From Pseudoclavibacter sp. 13-3 (GTDB lineage Bacteria; Actinomycetota; Actinomycetes; Actinomycetales; Microbacteriaceae), in contig NZ_JAJOZT010000001.1 of the NCBI RefSeq assembly GCF_021168475.1, positions 124,001-188,000 on the forward strand: DNA of 64,000 nucleotides, read 5' to 3'. This document shows positions 41,628 through 54,729 of the stretch, piece by piece. Made by a program: the position numbers and the translations under genes. How positions within the stretch are numbered: position 1 is the stretch's first letter; each line of letters opens with the position of its first letter. Under the pieces are notes generated by a model that was not told the DNA's origin, did not search any database, and was given only the letters and a program-made list of their open reading frames with translations.

Positions 41628-43574
41628 TCAGGCGATCGACTCCTGCAGGTCTCTGCGCTCATGCTCGAGGTCGACGAGCATGCGCTGCACGTTGCGCACC
41701 TGGTCTGGCGGGGCGACGGCCGCCCCACGCGAAAGTCTACCGAGCAGCTCGCGGATGCGCTGGTCGAGTCGATCGAGCAGGTACCGGGTCAGCACCTCGC
41801 GTGCGTACGCGGCCGCTTCGGCTCCGGTGCTCACCGGCAGCTGAACCATGGCCAGTTCGCCGACCAGTGACTGCAGCTCGGGCGCGACACGCTCGCCGAC
41901 CGTCTCGACGCGGTTCTTCTGCTCGGCATAGTTCGGCACGGACAGCAGCACCTCGAGCAGCTGGCGAAGATGCGGCTCATTGACCGGGAGCTGCTCGACC
42001 CGGCCGCGCAGATCGGGCGGACACAGCTCGGGCACCTGCAGGAGCACCTCGGCGAGCTGCACCTCGCGTCTGGCGTGCTGGGAGCCCATCGGCAGATCGG
42101 CGCGGTGAATCGGCTGAACCGGGGCGGGCGCCGGCGCAGCATCCGGCGTCTGTTCGGGTTCGCGCGCGCGAATGAAGCCCGAGGCCCCGGGCGCCGGGCC
42201 TGCATCGGGCTCCGGGCGAGCGGCGGGCGCAGACGCGGGATGCCGCGAACGGTCGCGTTGGGAGGCTCGCACCATGCGCAGCGCCTCATCGGGATCAGCC
42301 CCGACCAGACCGGCGAGCACACGGGCATAGCCCGGCTGCAGCGCGCGATTGCGCAGACCCGCGACGATCGGGGCGGCCTGCTGCAGTGCCTGCACACGAC
42401 CCTCGACGGTGTTCAGATCGAAGCGCTTGATCACCTGGCGCATGGCGAACTCGAAGAGCGGCGTCTTCGCGGTGATCATGCTTCGCACGGCCTGATCGCC
42501 CCGGGTCATGCGCAGGTCGGAGGGATCGAGCCCGTCGGGTGCGATGGCGACGTAGGTCTGCGCGACGAAGCGCTGCTCCTCGGCGAAGGCGCGCAGGGCG
42601 GCCTTCTGCCCTGCTTCGTCGGGATCAAAGGTGAAGATGACCTCGGCCGGCTTCGACGCGTCGTCGGCGAGCACACGACGGATGACCTCGATGTGTCCGG
42701 GGCCGAAGGCGGTGCCGCAGGTGGCGACGGCGGTGTCGACACCGGCCAGATGGCAGGCCATCACGTCGGTGTAGCCCTCGACCACCACCACCTGGCGCTT
42801 CTTCGCGATGGCTCGTTTGGCGAGGTCGAGCCCGTAGAGCACCTTGGCCTTGTGATAGACGTCGGTCTCTGGAGTGTTGAGATACTTCGGCCCCTGATCG
42901 TCGTCATAGAGTCTGCGCGCACCGAACCCGATCGTTCGCCCCGTGAGGTCGATGATCGGCCACATCAGCCGGCCGCGAAAACGGTCGTAGACGCCGCGCT
43001 GCCCCTGGGACACGAGGCCGGCGGCGATCAGCTCGTCGTTGGTGAATCCGCGCTGCTGCAGATGATCGCGCAGGCCGTTCCAGCCCTTGGGCGCATACCC
43101 CATGTGAAACTCGTGAGCTGCATGAGAGTCGAAGTCGCGGCGCAGCAGCTCGGCGCGAGCGACCTTCGCCTCGGGGCTGTTGAGCTGCTGGGCGAACCAG
43201 CTGCGTGCGGCTTCGTTGGCCTCGAGGAGACGCGCGCGACGACCGCGAGCCTGCAGGTCGGGGCCGCCGTCTTCGTAGTGCAGCTCGTAGCCCAAGCGAT
43301 CGGCGAGCTGTTCGACCGCCTCGGTGAAGGTGACGTGGTCCATCTTCTGCAGAAAGGTGAAGACGTCGCCGCCTTCGCCGCAGCCGAAGCAGTGGTAGTA
43401 GCCGAGCTGGGGTCGAACGTGGAAGGAGGGCGAACGCTCGTCGTGGAACGGGCACAGCCCCTTCAACGACCCGATGCCGGCCGACTTGAGCGTCACATAC
43501 TGGCCGATGACCTCTGAGATGTCGGTGCGCGAGCGAATCTCGTCGATGTCGCGTCGTGCAATCCGTCCAGCCAT
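41628..43574 (-). CDS. dnaG: DNA primase
   Basis: A 648-residue primase. CHC2 zinc finger CPFHDERSPSFHV...YHCFGCGEGGDV at ~40-70, TOPRIM domain with VVVEGYTDVMAC and FDPDEAGQKAA, and a Pro/Ala linker before the helicase-binding C-terminus. The ATG at 43,574 was preferred over one two codons upstream. Next to dgt, as in many Actinobacteria. Confidence 0.95.
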   Translation of the reverse strand: MAGRIARRDIDEIRSRTDISEVIGQYVTLKSAGIGSLKGLCPFHDERSPSFHVRPQLGYYHCFGCGEGGDVFTFLQKMDHVTFTEAVEQLADRLGYELHYEDGGPDLQARGRRARLLEANEAARSWFAQQLNSPEAKVARAELLRRDFDSHAAHEFHMGYAPKGWNGLRDHLQQRGFTNDELIAAGLVSQGQRGVYDRFRGRLMWPIIDLTGRTIGFGARRLYDDDQGPKYLNTPETDVYHKAKVLYGLDLAKRAIAKKRQVVVVEGYTDVMACHLAGVDTAVATCGTAFGPGHIEVIRRVLADDASKPAEVIFTFDPDEAGQKAALRAFAEEQRFVAQTYVAIAPDGLDPSDLRMTRGDQAVRSMITAKTPLFEFAMRQVIKRFDLNTVEGRVQALQQAAPIVAGLRNRALQPGYARVLAGLVGADPDEALRMVRASQRDRSRHPASAPAARPEPDAGPAPGASGFIRAREPEQTPDAAPAPAPVQPIHRADLPMGSQHARREVQLAEVLLQVPELCPPDLRGRVEQLPVNEPHLRQLLEVLLSVPNYAEQKNRVETVGERVAPELQSLVGELAMVQLPVSTGAEAAAYAREVLTRYLLDRLDQRIRELLGRLSRGAAVAPPDQVRNVQRMLVDLEHERRDLQESIA

Positions 43575-43655
43575 GCCCACCAGTCTAGATGCTCTTCACG
43601 GCTCGCCCGTCTGGCTCGGACCGCCTGCGCGTTCCGCGATGTCGATGGGCGGCGA

Positions 43656-44981
43656 CTACCCGTCGGCGAATCGTGCATACCAGTGCTCTGCCGAGAGATC
43701 CGTGAGCATCGCCACCTGGTCGACGATCACACGCCGACGCCCGTCGTCATCGGGCGCCGCTCGCCACAGTTCGCGGAAGGCGGGCTCGAGGTGCGCGTCC
43801 CCCGTCTTCCACAGGCTGTCGAGCAGCGCCGCCAGCATCGACCGCTGACGCTCGTAATAGGGCTGCAGGCTGTCAGAGGCCATGATGAACATGCCGACGA
43901 TGCCCTTCAGCAGGGTGATCTCGGCCGAGGTCTCGACCGGCAGCTCGACATCGGCCCGGTAGCGGATCAGACTGCCGACCGGATGCGCCGCACGGGTGGC
44001 CTCGGTCACCGACCTGCAGAAGCGGCCGATCAGCTCACTGGTCAGATCTTTGAGCTGGGCGAGATGTTCGCGGCTCTCGCTCCAGTTCCACAGCCAGAGC
44101 GGCAGCTGCTGCAGACGATGCAGCGCAGCGGCCAGCTCGTCTGCGGAGTGCCGGGTGCCCGTCCAGATCATCGCACCGCGCAGCACCTCGTCGAGATGCT
44201 CAGGATCGTTGATCACCTCAGGATCGACATAGCGCTCGACGATGCCGTCTTCGAAGTCGTGCACCGAATAGGCGATGTCGTCGCTGAGATCCATGACCTG
44301 AGCCTCGACGCAGCGCCGCCCGGCCGGGGCCCCGGCTCGCAGCCACTCGAACACCGGCAGGTCGTCGGCGTAGACGCCGTACTTCAACGGGCCGCCGGTC
44401 TCATCCGCGCGGCGCACGCCCTCTGCGACCCCCCATGGGTACTTGGCTGTGGCATCCAGCGTCGCACGAGTCAGGTTGAGCCCGTAGCTCACGCCGTCGA
44501 CCATGCGCTTGGTCTCGAGACGGGTCAGCAGCCGCAGCGTCTGCGCATTGCCCTCGAAGCCGCCGAAGTGCACCGCCCACTCGGCCAGGGCCATCTCGCC
44601 GTTGTGTCCGAAGGGCGGATGGCCGAAGTCGTGGGCGAGGCATGCGCTGTCGACCAGATTCGGATTCAGCCCCAGCGACTTGCCGAGTTCGCGCCCGACC
44701 TGGGCGACCTCGAGCGAGTGCGTCAGCCGGTTGCGCACGAAGTCGAGCCCGGCGGTCGGCGAGAACACCCCGGTCTTGGCCGACAGCCGCCGCAGAGCCG
44801 ACGAATGGATCATACGGCCGCGGTCGCGCTCGAAGTCGCCACGGCGATTCGTGTGCGTCTCTGGATACCAGCGCTCCCGGTCGGCTCTGGCGTACTTCGC
44901 CCGCTTCAGGCGACCGGATGACGTCACCGCTGTCGTCGCATCCTCTTGAGCCTCGTTCACATCGTTCTCACGAACGCTCAT
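43656..44981 (-). CDS. dgt: dGTP triphosphohydrolase-like HD protein
   Basis: A 441-residue HD-domain enzyme: RLTHSLEVAQVGR, CLAHDFGHPPFGHNGE and LSDDIAYSVHDFEDG carry the H...HD...D metal ligands. It hydrolyses dNTPs to nucleoside and triphosphate. Four bases separate it from dusB. Confidence 0.9.
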   Translation of the reverse strand: MSVRENDVNEAQEDATTAVTSSGRLKRAKYARADRERWYPETHTNRRGDFERDRGRMIHSSALRRLSAKTGVFSPTAGLDFVRNRLTHSLEVAQVGRELGKSLGLNPNLVDSACLAHDFGHPPFGHNGEMALAEWAVHFGGFEGNAQTLRLLTRLETKRMVDGVSYGLNLTRATLDATAKYPWGVAEGVRRADETGGPLKYGVYADDLPVFEWLRAGAPAGRRCVEAQVMDLSDDIAYSVHDFEDGIVERYVDPEVINDPEHLDEVLRGAMIWTGTRHSADELAAALHRLQQLPLWLWNWSESREHLAQLKDLTSELIGRFCRSVTEATRAAHPVGSLIRYRADVELPVETSAEITLLKGIVGMFIMASDSLQPYYERQRSMLAALLDSLWKTGDAHLEPAFRELWRAAPDDDGRRRVIVDQVAMLTDLSAEHWYARFADG

Positions 44982-44985
44982 GCGA

Positions 44986-46179
44986 TCAGCCGCCGCTCAC
45001 GTCGAGCTCGGCCTCGAGCAGACACGACGACTGCTCTTCGTCGAGCAGGTTCGACTCGAGCCAGTGCTCGGGCAGGTGCGGGCGCTTGGGGCGACCGGCT
45101 CGGCCGCGCGGCCCCTCGGCGTCCCGGCCCGGATACTCCACGCTCGCATCGAGCTGGCCGACCAGGTCTTCGAGCTCGCCGAACGTCTCGACCAGGGCCA
45201 TGCGCTGGCGCAGCTCGCCGCCCACCGGATACCCCTTGAAGTACCAGGCGACGTGCTTGCGGATGTCGCGACAGGCGTGCATCTCGTCGTCGAAGAAGTC
45301 GCCGAGCAGCCGGGCGTGTCGCAGCAGAGCCGCTCCGACCTCGCGCAGATTCGGCTGTGCCGGCTGATACTCGTAGCTCGGCCGCGTCGGGTCGTCGGCA
45401 TATGCCGCGAACGCCCGCTCAAGATCTTGGAACAGCCAGGGCCGCCCGAGGCAGCCGCGACCGACCACCACGCCGTCGACGCCGGTCTCGCGCACCATGC
45501 GGATCGCATCCTCGGCCGACCAGATGTCGCCGTTGCCGAGCACCGTCACGTCGGGCAGCATCTCGCGCAGCCGCGCGATCGCAGACCAGTCGGCATGCCC
45601 CGAGTAGTGCTCGGCCGCCGTGCGCCCGTGCAGCGCGACCGCAGCGACTCCGGCGTCGCGGGCCGCTTTCGCAGCCCATTCGAAGGTCATGTGGTCGTCG
45701 TCGATGCCCTTGCGCATCTTCACCGTCACGGGCAGGTCGCCGGCGGTGCGCACCGCGGTCTGCACGATCGAGGCGAAGAGGTCGTGCTTCCAGGGCAGGG
45801 CCGCTCCCCCGCCTTTGCGGGTCACTTTGGGCACCGGGCAGCCGAAGTTCAGGTCGATGTGGTCGGCGAGATCTTCGGCCACGATCATGCGCACGGCTTC
45901 GCCCACGGTCTTCGGGTCGACGCCGTAGAGCTGCACCGAGCGCGGCGTCTCGTCGTCGTCGAAGGTGATCAGACGCATCGTCTCGGCGTTGCGTTCGACG
46001 AGGGCGCGCGTCGTGATCATCTCGCAGACGTAGATGCCGCCGCCGTAGTCGCGGGCCAGGTGCCTGAAGGCCCGGTTCGTGATGCCGGCCATCGGTGCGA
46101 GTTCGACTGGGGTGTCGACGTGCAGCCGGCCGATCTGCAGGCCGCCGGTGGCTGAGGGGGCCGAGAGATGATCTGTCAT
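44986..46179 (-). CDS. dusB: tRNA-dihydrouridine synthase
   Basis: A 397-residue FMN enzyme. PMAGITNRAFR, LNFGCPVPKVTRKGGG (catalytic Cys), VTVKMRKGID, VALHGRTAAEHY and VVVGRGCLGRPW are DusB-type. It reduces uridine in the tRNA D-loop. In the same operon as dgt and dnaG. Confidence 0.95.
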   Translation of the reverse strand: MTDHLSAPSATGGLQIGRLHVDTPVELAPMAGITNRAFRHLARDYGGGIYVCEMITTRALVERNAETMRLITFDDDETPRSVQLYGVDPKTVGEAVRMIVAEDLADHIDLNFGCPVPKVTRKGGGAALPWKHDLFASIVQTAVRTAGDLPVTVKMRKGIDDDHMTFEWAAKAARDAGVAAVALHGRTAAEHYSGHADWSAIARLREMLPDVTVLGNGDIWSAEDAIRMVRETGVDGVVVGRGCLGRPWLFQDLERAFAAYADDPTRPSYEYQPAQPNLREVGAALLRHARLLGDFFDDEMHACRDIRKHVAWYFKGYPVGGELRQRMALVETFGELEDLVGQLDASVEYPGRDAEGPRGRAGRPKRPHLPEHWLESNLLDEEQSSCLLEAELDVSGG

Positions 46180-46182
46180 GTT

Positions 46183-47385
46183 CTACTTCTGCGTTCTCTG
46201 CATCGGGGGATGCGATTGGGAGTCGTCGGCAGACGGCTGAACGGTTCGGATCGGGACAGTGTCGCGGGTCGCTGCAGCCTCTGGAGCAGACGAGGCGGTG
46301 CCCGACAGCTCGAAGCCGTGCCACACGGGTACCGGCCTCGCCGGTGGATGATACGTGTTGTCGATGCGCCGGCGTCGTGCTGCGAAGAGCACCCAGCAGA
46401 GATACGAGCTGCAGAGAATCACCTCTTGGAGCAGCACGATCGGGCTGTCGACGCTGCCTTCGAGCGTGTCGTCACCGGTGATGCCGGTCGCCTGCACCAG
46501 AAAGAGCAGCGCGTTGTTGATCACGTGCAGTGCGACCGACGCTTCGAGCCCACCGGTGCGTATGGCCAGCCAGACCGTGGTGACGGCGAACACGACGATG
46601 CTGAGCTGCCCCCAGAAGCCGTATCCGTGACCCGCGGTGAACAGCACAATGCTGGGAATGGCCGCCAGCCAGGGCTGACGCAGCCAGCCGCCGACCGTCT
46701 GCAGGATGAGCCCGCGGAAGACGAGCTCTTCGGTGGCCGCCTGGAGCGGCACGAGCACGACGATCATGCAGAACAGCACGGCGTAGGCCGGCCAGCCGAC
46801 CCAGCCGTGCGTGCTCGGCTGGGCGCTGGCAGTGCCGTCGCCCAGCCCGCCGGCAGAGCCGTCGGTCAGCGCTCCCGCAGTCAGCGACCCGATGATCGTG
46901 AACAGATTCATCAGCACCTGCGTGCCGACGAAGGTGACGACCGCAGGCATGGTGCACCAGAGCATCCACCGCCAGCGGATGCGCGAGGCGACCGACAGCA
47001 TGTGCCGCCAGGGCCGCAGCCCGGTCGACAGACAGGCCAGCAGCACGGCCGGCGCCATCAGGATCACCGACACCAGCAGCAGCGACAGGGTCATCGGATC
47101 TGTGATGCGCGAGGTGTCGAGCGATTCGAGACCGGCGAGGCCGCCGCCGTTGACGAAGAGCGCGATGCCGTAGACCGCGAAGAGCAGCACAGACAGCACC
47201 ATGTAGTAGACCATCGCGAGCACGATGGTCAGCAGCGGTCGCCACCAGCGGTAGTTCGGCAGGCTCAGCTGCAGACGGTGATACTGCAGCGGTTCGGGCT
47301 GCACCCACTCCCAGTGCCAGCCCTGTGGCTGGTGCTGCCAGCCGAGCGGCTGCGCCTGCCGGCCCTGAGGGCGGGGCACGGTCAC
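46183..47385 (-). CDS. CPBP-family intramembrane protease-like protein
   Basis: A 400-residue protein with about eight membrane helices. The CPBP (Abi) motifs are ATEELVFRG and [10 protein letters not shown], the Glu-Glu and His sites of the Rce1-type protease. The N-terminus has Gln/Trp/Pro-rich repeats ([16 protein letters not shown]). The GTG overlaps the glyS stop (GTGA). Confidence 0.85.
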   Translation of the reverse strand: MTVPRPQGRQAQPLGWQHQPQGWHWEWVQPEPLQYHRLQLSLPNYRWWRPLLTIVLAMVYYMVLSVLLFAVYGIALFVNGGGLAGLESLDTSRITDPMTLSLLLVSVILMAPAVLLACLSTGLRPWRHMLSVASRIRWRWMLWCTMPAVVTFVGTQVLMNLFTIIGSLTAGALTDGSAGGLGDGTASAQPSTHGWVGWPAYAVLFCMIVVLVPLQAATEELVFRGLILQTVGGWLRQPWLAAIPSIVLFTAGHGYGFWGQLSIVVFAVTTVWLAIRTGGLEASVALHVINNALLFLVQATGITGDDTLEGSVDSPIVLLQEVILCSSYLCWVLFAARRRRIDNTYHPPARPVPVWHGFELSGTASSAPEAAATRDTVPIRTVQPSADDSQSHPPMQRTQK

Positions 47386-48773
47386 GCGCCGATCAGCCGC
47401 TGTGCCAAGTACCCTTCGATCTGATCGAGCGAGATGCGCTCCTGCGTCATGGAGTCGCGTTCGCGCACCGTGACGGCGTGATCGTCGAGGGTGTCGAAAT
47501 CGACGGTCACGGCATAGGGCGTGCCGATCTCGTCCTGGCGACGGTAACGACGACCGATCGCGCCGGAGTCGTCGAACTGCACGTTCCAGTGCTTGCGCAG
47601 CCGCTCGGCGAGACCGCGCGCCTCGGGCGAGAGCTTCTCGTTGCGCGACAGGGGCAGCACGGCGACCTTGACCGGCGCGAGGCGCGGATCGAGGTGCAGC
47701 ACGGTGCGCTTGTCGGTGCCGCCCTTGGCGTTCGGCACCTCTTCTTCGTCGTAGCTGTCGACCAGGAACGCCATGAGCGAGCGGGTCAGGCCGAACGAGG
47801 GCTCGATGACGTACGGGATGTAGCGTTCGCCGGTCGCCTGGTCGAAGTAGCTGAGGTCGTTGCCCGAGGCCTCGGTGTGGTTCTTCAGGTCGAAGTCGGT
47901 GCGGTTGGCGATGCCCATGAGCTCGCCCCACTCGCCGCCCTCGAAGCCGAACTTGTACTCGACGTCGATCGTGCCGGTCGAGTAATGCGCGCGGTCGTCT
48001 TCGGGCACGTCGAAGCGGCGCAGGTTCGCCGGGTCGATGCCGAGGTCGACGAACCAGTTCCAGGCGTCTTCGACCCAGGCCTTGAACGCCTCGTCGGCGT
48101 CTTCGGGCTTGACGAAGTACTCGATCTCCATCTGTTCGAACTCGCGGGTGCGGAAGATGAAGTTGCCGGGCGTGATCTCGTTGCGGAAGGCCTTGCCGAT
48201 CTGGCCGATGCCGAATGGCGGCTTCTTGCGCGCGGCGGTGACCACGTGAGCGAAGTTCACGAAGATGCCCTGAGCCGTCTCGGGGCGCAGGTAGTGCAGA
48301 CCCTGTTCGTTGTCGACAGCGCCGAGGTAGGTCTTCATCAGGCCGGAGAACTGCTGCGGCTCGGTCCAGGCGCCGGGCTGGCCGGTCTCAGGATCGTTCA
48401 CGTCGGCGAGTCCGTTGACCGGCGGGTGCCCGTGCTTGGCGGTGTAGGCCTCGATGAGGTGGTCGGCGCGGTAGCGCTTGTGGGTGTGCAGCGACTCGAC
48501 GAGCGGGTCGGTGAAGGTCTCGACGTGCCCCGAGGCCTGCCAGACCTTGGTCGGCAGGATGATCGACGAGTCGAGGCCGACCATGTCGGCGCGGCCGCGC
48601 ACGAAGTCATCCCACCAGCGGCGCTTGATGTTCTCTTTGAGCTCGACTCCGAGGGGGCCGTAGTCCCATGCGGAACGTGTGCCCCCATAGATGTCTCCCG
48701 AGGGAAAGACGAACCCGCGACGCTTCGCGAGTGAGATGACCGCATCGAGACGGGATGACTTGGACACACGCAC
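47382..48773 (-). CDS. glyS: Glycyl-tRNA synthetase (alpha2 type)
   Basis: A 463-residue class II synthetase: SWDYGPLG-type N-terminus ([19 protein letters not shown]), motif 2 [20 protein letters not shown], and a C-terminal anticodon-binding domain ([13 protein letters not shown]). Charges tRNA-Gly. Coupled to the CPBP gene. Confidence 0.95.
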   Translation of the reverse strand: MRVSKSSRLDAVISLAKRRGFVFPSGDIYGGTRSAWDYGPLGVELKENIKRRWWDDFVRGRADMVGLDSSIILPTKVWQASGHVETFTDPLVESLHTHKRYRADHLIEAYTAKHGHPPVNGLADVNDPETGQPGAWTEPQQFSGLMKTYLGAVDNEQGLHYLRPETAQGIFVNFAHVVTAARKKPPFGIGQIGKAFRNEITPGNFIFRTREFEQMEIEYFVKPEDADEAFKAWVEDAWNWFVDLGIDPANLRRFDVPEDDRAHYSTGTIDVEYKFGFEGGEWGELMGIANRTDFDLKNHTEASGNDLSYFDQATGERYIPYVIEPSFGLTRSLMAFLVDSYDEEEVPNAKGGTDKRTVLHLDPRLAPVKVAVLPLSRNEKLSPEARGLAERLRKHWNVQFDDSGAIGRRYRRQDEIGTPYAVTVDFDTLDDHAVTVRERDSMTQERISLDQIEGYLAQRLIGA

Positions 48774-48872
48774 TCCTGATTCATTGGCTGTCGCCGAGGT
48801 CGAGACGTGACTCGCACGTCGCCCGACCGCGGTCGAAAGGGCTTGAGCGCACGCAGGCGCACTGCATCCAGT

Positions 48873-49718
48873 CTAGACGCCCGGCTGGGAATCCGGGCGA
48901 GCCTCGACGCTGCGCGCCGGCGCGGCTTCGGCGGGATGATCGACCGCGCCCCCGAACCGGCGATCGCGATGCGCGTACTCGACCACGGCATCCCACAGAT
49001 TCGCCCGTCGGAAGTCGGGCCAGAGCACATCCTGAAAGACGAACTCGGCATACGCCGACTGCCAGAGCAGAAAGTTCGAGGTGCGCTGCTCGCCCGACGG
49101 CCGCAGAAAGAGGTCGACGTCGGGAACCGGCCAGGTCGACAGGTGATGCTCGACGGTGCGTTCGGTGATGCCCCGCGGTCGCAGCCGACCTGCGGCCACC
49201 TCTTCGGCCATCGCGCGCATGGCATCCACCAATTCTGCCCGCCCGCCGTAGTTCACGCACATCGTGAGATCCATCACCGTGTTGTCACGGGTCAGCTCTT
49301 CGGCGATCTCGAGGTCTGCGATGACCGACCGCCAGAGCTTCGGGCGTCGGCCCGCCCAGCGCACGCGCACGCCCCAGGCGTGCAGCTGATCGCGCCGCCG
49401 ATGCAGCACGTCGCGGTTGAAGCCCATCAGAAAGCGCACCTCGTCGGGCGAGCGCTTCCAGTTCTCGGTCGAGAAGGCGTAGACCGACAGATGTCTGATG
49501 CCCATCTGGATCGCGCCGGCGACCACGTCGAGCAATGCCTCTTCGCCGGCACGGTGCCCTGCGGTACGCGTCAGACCGCGCTGGTTGGCCCAGCGCCCGT
49601 TGCCGTCCATGACGATCGCGACGTGCGTCGGCAGAAACTTCGCGGGGATCTTCGGCGGCTGCCCGCCGGCATAGTCGAGCGGCAGCAGGGCGGGCTTCGA
49701 ATCGGCTGAGGATGTCAT
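48873..49718 (-). CDS. uppS: Isoprenyl transferase (undecaprenyl diphosphate synthase)
   Basis: A 281-residue cis-prenyltransferase: [17 protein letters not shown] with the catalytic Asp, [12 protein letters not shown], and [19 protein letters not shown]. Makes the lipid carrier for cell-wall synthesis. Twelve bases from recO, in the same operon. Confidence 0.95.
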   Translation of the reverse strand: MTSSADSKPALLPLDYAGGQPPKIPAKFLPTHVAIVMDGNGRWANQRGLTRTAGHRAGEEALLDVVAGAIQMGIRHLSVYAFSTENWKRSPDEVRFLMGFNRDVLHRRRDQLHAWGVRVRWAGRRPKLWRSVIADLEIAEELTRDNTVMDLTMCVNYGGRAELVDAMRAMAEEVAAGRLRPRGITERTVEHHLSTWPVPDVDLFLRPSGEQRTSNFLLWQSAYAEFVFQDVLWPDFRRANLWDAVVEYAHRDRRFGGAVDHPAEAAPARSVEARPDSQPGV

Positions 49719-49730
49719 GGCGATCTGATT

Positions 49731-50471
49731 CTACGTGCCCTGCCCGTCGAGGTGGCGCAGCGAGCGCACGCGACGTTCGAGATGGTACTGGGTGTATTTC
49801 GACGTGACGTCGTGGGCGCGCGAGCGTGCGAGTGAGTCGGCGTCGGAGTCGCCGTCGACGAGCTCCCAGACGCCCGAGAGGAGTCCCGCGAGCACCTCCA
49901 GGGTGCGCGGCTCGACCACGAGCGACCCGCTCGGTGCGCAGGCGTCGCAGACCATGCCGCCGGCGACAGCCGAGAACAGTCGGTGCGGGCCCGGTGCACC
50001 GCAGCGCGCGCAGTCTCCGAAGGACGGGGCCCAGCCCGAGAGCGACAGCGCGCGCAGCAGAAAGGCGTCGGCGGTCGAGATCGGATCGTGTTCGCCGCGC
50101 GCGAGCGAACGCAGCGCTGAGACGCTCAACCGGTAGAGGGCCGGGTTCGCCGTCTCGGCGCTGAGCCGCTCTGCGGCCTCGAGCATGACGGTGCCCGCAG
50201 TGTACTTCGCGTAGTCACCGGCGATCGCGGCGCCGAAGTTGACCAGGGTGACCGCCTGCGTGACGGTGTCGAGGGTGCGACCCTCGAAACACTGCAGGTC
50301 GACGATGCTGAAGGGCTCGAGACGTGCGCCGAACTTCGACGAGGTGCGGCGCACGCCCTTGGCGACGGCGCGCAGCCGCCCGTGGTGACGTGCCAGCATC
50401 GTGATGATGCGGTCGGCCTCGCCCAGGTCATGGGTGTGCAGCACGACCGCCTCATCACGATACAGCGGCAC
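49731..50471 (-). CDS. recO: DNA repair protein RecO
   Basis: A 246-residue protein: OB-fold start (RDEAVVLHTHDLGEADRIITML) and a C-terminal zinc site CARCGAPG...CDAC. Loads RecA with RecR in recombinational repair. Six bases from leuA. Confidence 0.95.
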   Translation of the reverse strand: MPLYRDEAVVLHTHDLGEADRIITMLARHHGRLRAVAKGVRRTSSKFGARLEPFSIVDLQCFEGRTLDTVTQAVTLVNFGAAIAGDYAKYTAGTVMLEAAERLSAETANPALYRLSVSALRSLARGEHDPISTADAFLLRALSLSGWAPSFGDCARCGAPGPHRLFSAVAGGMVCDACAPSGSLVVEPRTLEVLAGLLSGVWELVDGDSDADSLARSRAHDVTSKYTQYHLERRVRSLRHLDGQGT

Positions 50472-50477
50472 GCGGGG

Positions 50478-52384
<1,907 letters not shown>

Positions 52385-52423
52385 AGCAGACACGCCTCCA
52401 GGCAGGCGTTCGGCCTCGGCGCC

Positions 52424-53362
52424 TCAGAACCCGAGACGGTCGAGCAGCTTCGGCGAGGTCTGCCACTCCTTGGCGACCTTGACCCGCAGATCGAGATGCA
52501 CGCGCCCGCCGATCAGCTGTTCGATCTGCTTGCGCGCTGCGATGCCGAACGCCTTGAGCCGCTGCCCGCCTCTGCCGATGATGATGCCCTTCTGCGAATC
52601 ACGCTCGACGAAGACGCTGGCATAGATCTTGGTGACGCCGCCTTCAGCGTCGGGTCGTTCGACGTCGTCGATCACCACGGCGAGGGAATGCGGCAGTTCG
52701 TCGCGAACGTCTTCGAGCATCGCCTCGCGGATGAGCTCCGCGGCACGCACTTCGATCGAGTCCTCGGTGTGGGTCTCGGCGTCGTAGAGCTGCTGCGAGG
52801 CGGGCAGCAGCCGGATCAGCTCGTCACGCACGACATCCACCTGATCGTCGGCAACAGCCGAGACCGGGATCAGCGTCGCCCACTCGGCCAGGGCATCGAT
52901 CTCGACCAGGCGGGCGGCCACGTCATCGGGCCGCACCCGGTCGGTCTTCGTCAGCAGCGCGACGCGCTTGGCGCGCGGATGTCGCCCCACCTGCTCGATG
53001 ATGCGTCGGTCGCCGGGGCCGATCGCCTCGTCGGCGGGCAGGCAGACGCACACCACGTCGACCCCGTCGAGCTCGGCCTCGACGATGTCGTTCAGCCGCT
53101 GGCCCAACAGAGTGCGCGGTCGGTGCAGGCCTGGTGTGTCGACGACGACGATCTGCCCGGCGTCGGTGGTGAGGATGCCGCGGATCGCCCGCCTCGTCGT
53201 CTGCGGCTTGGCGCTGGTGATCGCCACCTTCTCGCCGACGAGCGCGTTCATCAGCGTGCTCTTGCCCGCGTTCGGTCGGCCGACGAAGGCGACGAAGCCC
53301 GCGTGAAAGCCAGGGAGCAGATCTGGTTCGGATTGGTTCGTGGGCTCAGCGGATTCAGTCAT
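52424..53362 (-). CDS. era: GTPase Era
   Basis: A 312-residue GTPase with G1 GRPNAGKSTLMN, G3 DTPG, G4 TKTD and a C-terminal KH domain (GRGGQRLKAFGIAARKQIEQL). Acts in 16S rRNA/30S maturation. Overlaps the CNNM gene by four bases. Confidence 0.95.
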   Translation of the reverse strand: MTESAEPTNQSEPDLLPGFHAGFVAFVGRPNAGKSTLMNALVGEKVAITSAKPQTTRRAIRGILTTDAGQIVVVDTPGLHRPRTLLGQRLNDIVEAELDGVDVVCVCLPADEAIGPGDRRIIEQVGRHPRAKRVALLTKTDRVRPDDVAARLVEIDALAEWATLIPVSAVADDQVDVVRDELIRLLPASQQLYDAETHTEDSIEVRAAELIREAMLEDVRDELPHSLAVVIDDVERPDAEGGVTKIYASVFVERDSQKGIIIGRGGQRLKAFGIAARKQIEQLIGGRVHLDLRVKVAKEWQTSPKLLDRLGF

Positions 53363-54729
53363 GATTCGTCTCTTTCGGGGTGTGAGTCGTCCCGCTCGCG
53401 CTGGGCGCGCTCGAGCGTGGTCTCGTTCGTGTGTGAGCGCGTCGCTGTGGCAGAGGCCCCGGCCGCGGCGGCCGCAGCGCCTGCTGCCGGTTCGGCGATC
53501 ACCGTGAGCAGCCGATGGCTGCGCGGATCGATACGGGCGGCGGTCAGCGACAGGTCGCCGACCACGACGCGCTCGTTGAGCGCGGGCAGGTGCCCCAGCG
53601 CCTTGATGAGCAGACCGCCGACGGTGTCGACCTCATCGTCTTCGAGCTCTTCGTCGAAGAGGTCGCCGAGCTGGTCCAGGGCGAGTCGCGCGCTCAGCCG
53701 ATAGCGGTGCGGGGCCAGCCGAATGACCTCAGATGCGTTGCGATCGTGCTCGTCGCTGATCTCGCCGACGAGCTCTTCGATGACGTCTTCGAGAGTGACC
53801 AGCCCGGCGACCGAGCCGTACTCGTCGATGACGATCCACATGTGGCGACGCGTGCGCTGCATCAGGGCGAGCAGGTCGTCGATCGGCTTCGACTCGGGCA
53901 CGAGGTTCGGGCGACGCGCGAGAAACTCCACGGTGCGCTGGCCTTCGCGGGCGGCATCCTGCTCGAACAGGGCGCGCGCGACGTCGCGCAGGTACACCAC
54001 TCCGACGACGTCTTCGGTCTCTTCATCTTGCAGCGGCAGTCGCGAATACCCGCTCTCGAGAAATACGTCCATCGCATCGTCGAGCGTGGTCGTGGTGTCG
54101 AGTGTGCGCATGTCGATGCGCGGAATCATGATCGATCGCGTCAGTGTGTCGCCGAACTCGACGACCTGGTGAATCAGCTCGCGCTCGCCCTGCTCGAGCA
54201 CGTCGCGCTCGACCGCCTTGTCGACGAGGTGCATGAGCTGCGTGTCGTCGTCCTGGTCGGCCTCGGTGGCCTGACGGGTGCGTCGACCGTACGACGAGAG
54301 CGAGACCGCGATCGGCCCGATCACGACCCGTGAGATCGAGATCAGCCGAGCCGTGCGAACGAGCACCTTCTCGGGCCGGTTGATGCCGAGGCTGCGCGGC
54401 GAGGAGCCCACCAGCACGAACGACGCCAGGGTCATGGCGACGATTGCGAGCAGAAGCGCGAGCACCATGTTGGGCAGCGCGTTCACCAGCGCGATCGTGA
54501 CCACGACTGCGGCCCCCATCTCGCTGAGCACTCGCTCGAACGCCGCCGTGTTGGCGTGCTCGCGCGGCTGCGAGGCGATGGCCAGCAGCCGATTGCGCTG
54601 CTTCGGGTGCTCGTCGGCGATCTCGCGGATCTCAGCGACGGGCAGGGTCACGATCGCGGCTTCGACGGCGGCGAACACTCCCCCGGCTCCGATCAGCAGC
54701 ACGGCGATCAGAATCAGCAGCAGGGTCAT
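53359..54729 (-). CDS. CNNM/CorC-family membrane protein
   Basis: A 456-residue protein: N-terminal DUF21 membrane domain (LLLILIAVLLIGAGGVFAAVEAA), a CBS pair (IPRIDMRTL..., TRRHMWIVIDEYGSVAGLVTLEDVIEE) and a CorC_HlyC domain. Linked to Mg2+ or Co2+ transport. The ATG at 54,729 overlaps ybeY by four bases. Confidence 0.9.
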   Translation of the reverse strand: MTLLLILIAVLLIGAGGVFAAVEAAIVTLPVAEIREIADEHPKQRNRLLAIASQPREHANTAAFERVLSEMGAAVVVTIALVNALPNMVLALLLAIVAMTLASFVLVGSSPRSLGINRPEKVLVRTARLISISRVVIGPIAVSLSSYGRRTRQATEADQDDDTQLMHLVDKAVERDVLEQGERELIHQVVEFGDTLTRSIMIPRIDMRTLDTTTTLDDAMDVFLESGYSRLPLQDEETEDVVGVVYLRDVARALFEQDAAREGQRTVEFLARRPNLVPESKPIDDLLALMQRTRRHMWIVIDEYGSVAGLVTLEDVIEELVGEISDEHDRNASEVIRLAPHRYRLSARLALDQLGDLFDEELEDDEVDTVGGLLIKALGHLPALNERVVVGDLSLTAARIDPRSHRLLTVIAEPAAGAAAAAAGASATATRSHTNETTLERAQRERDDSHPERDES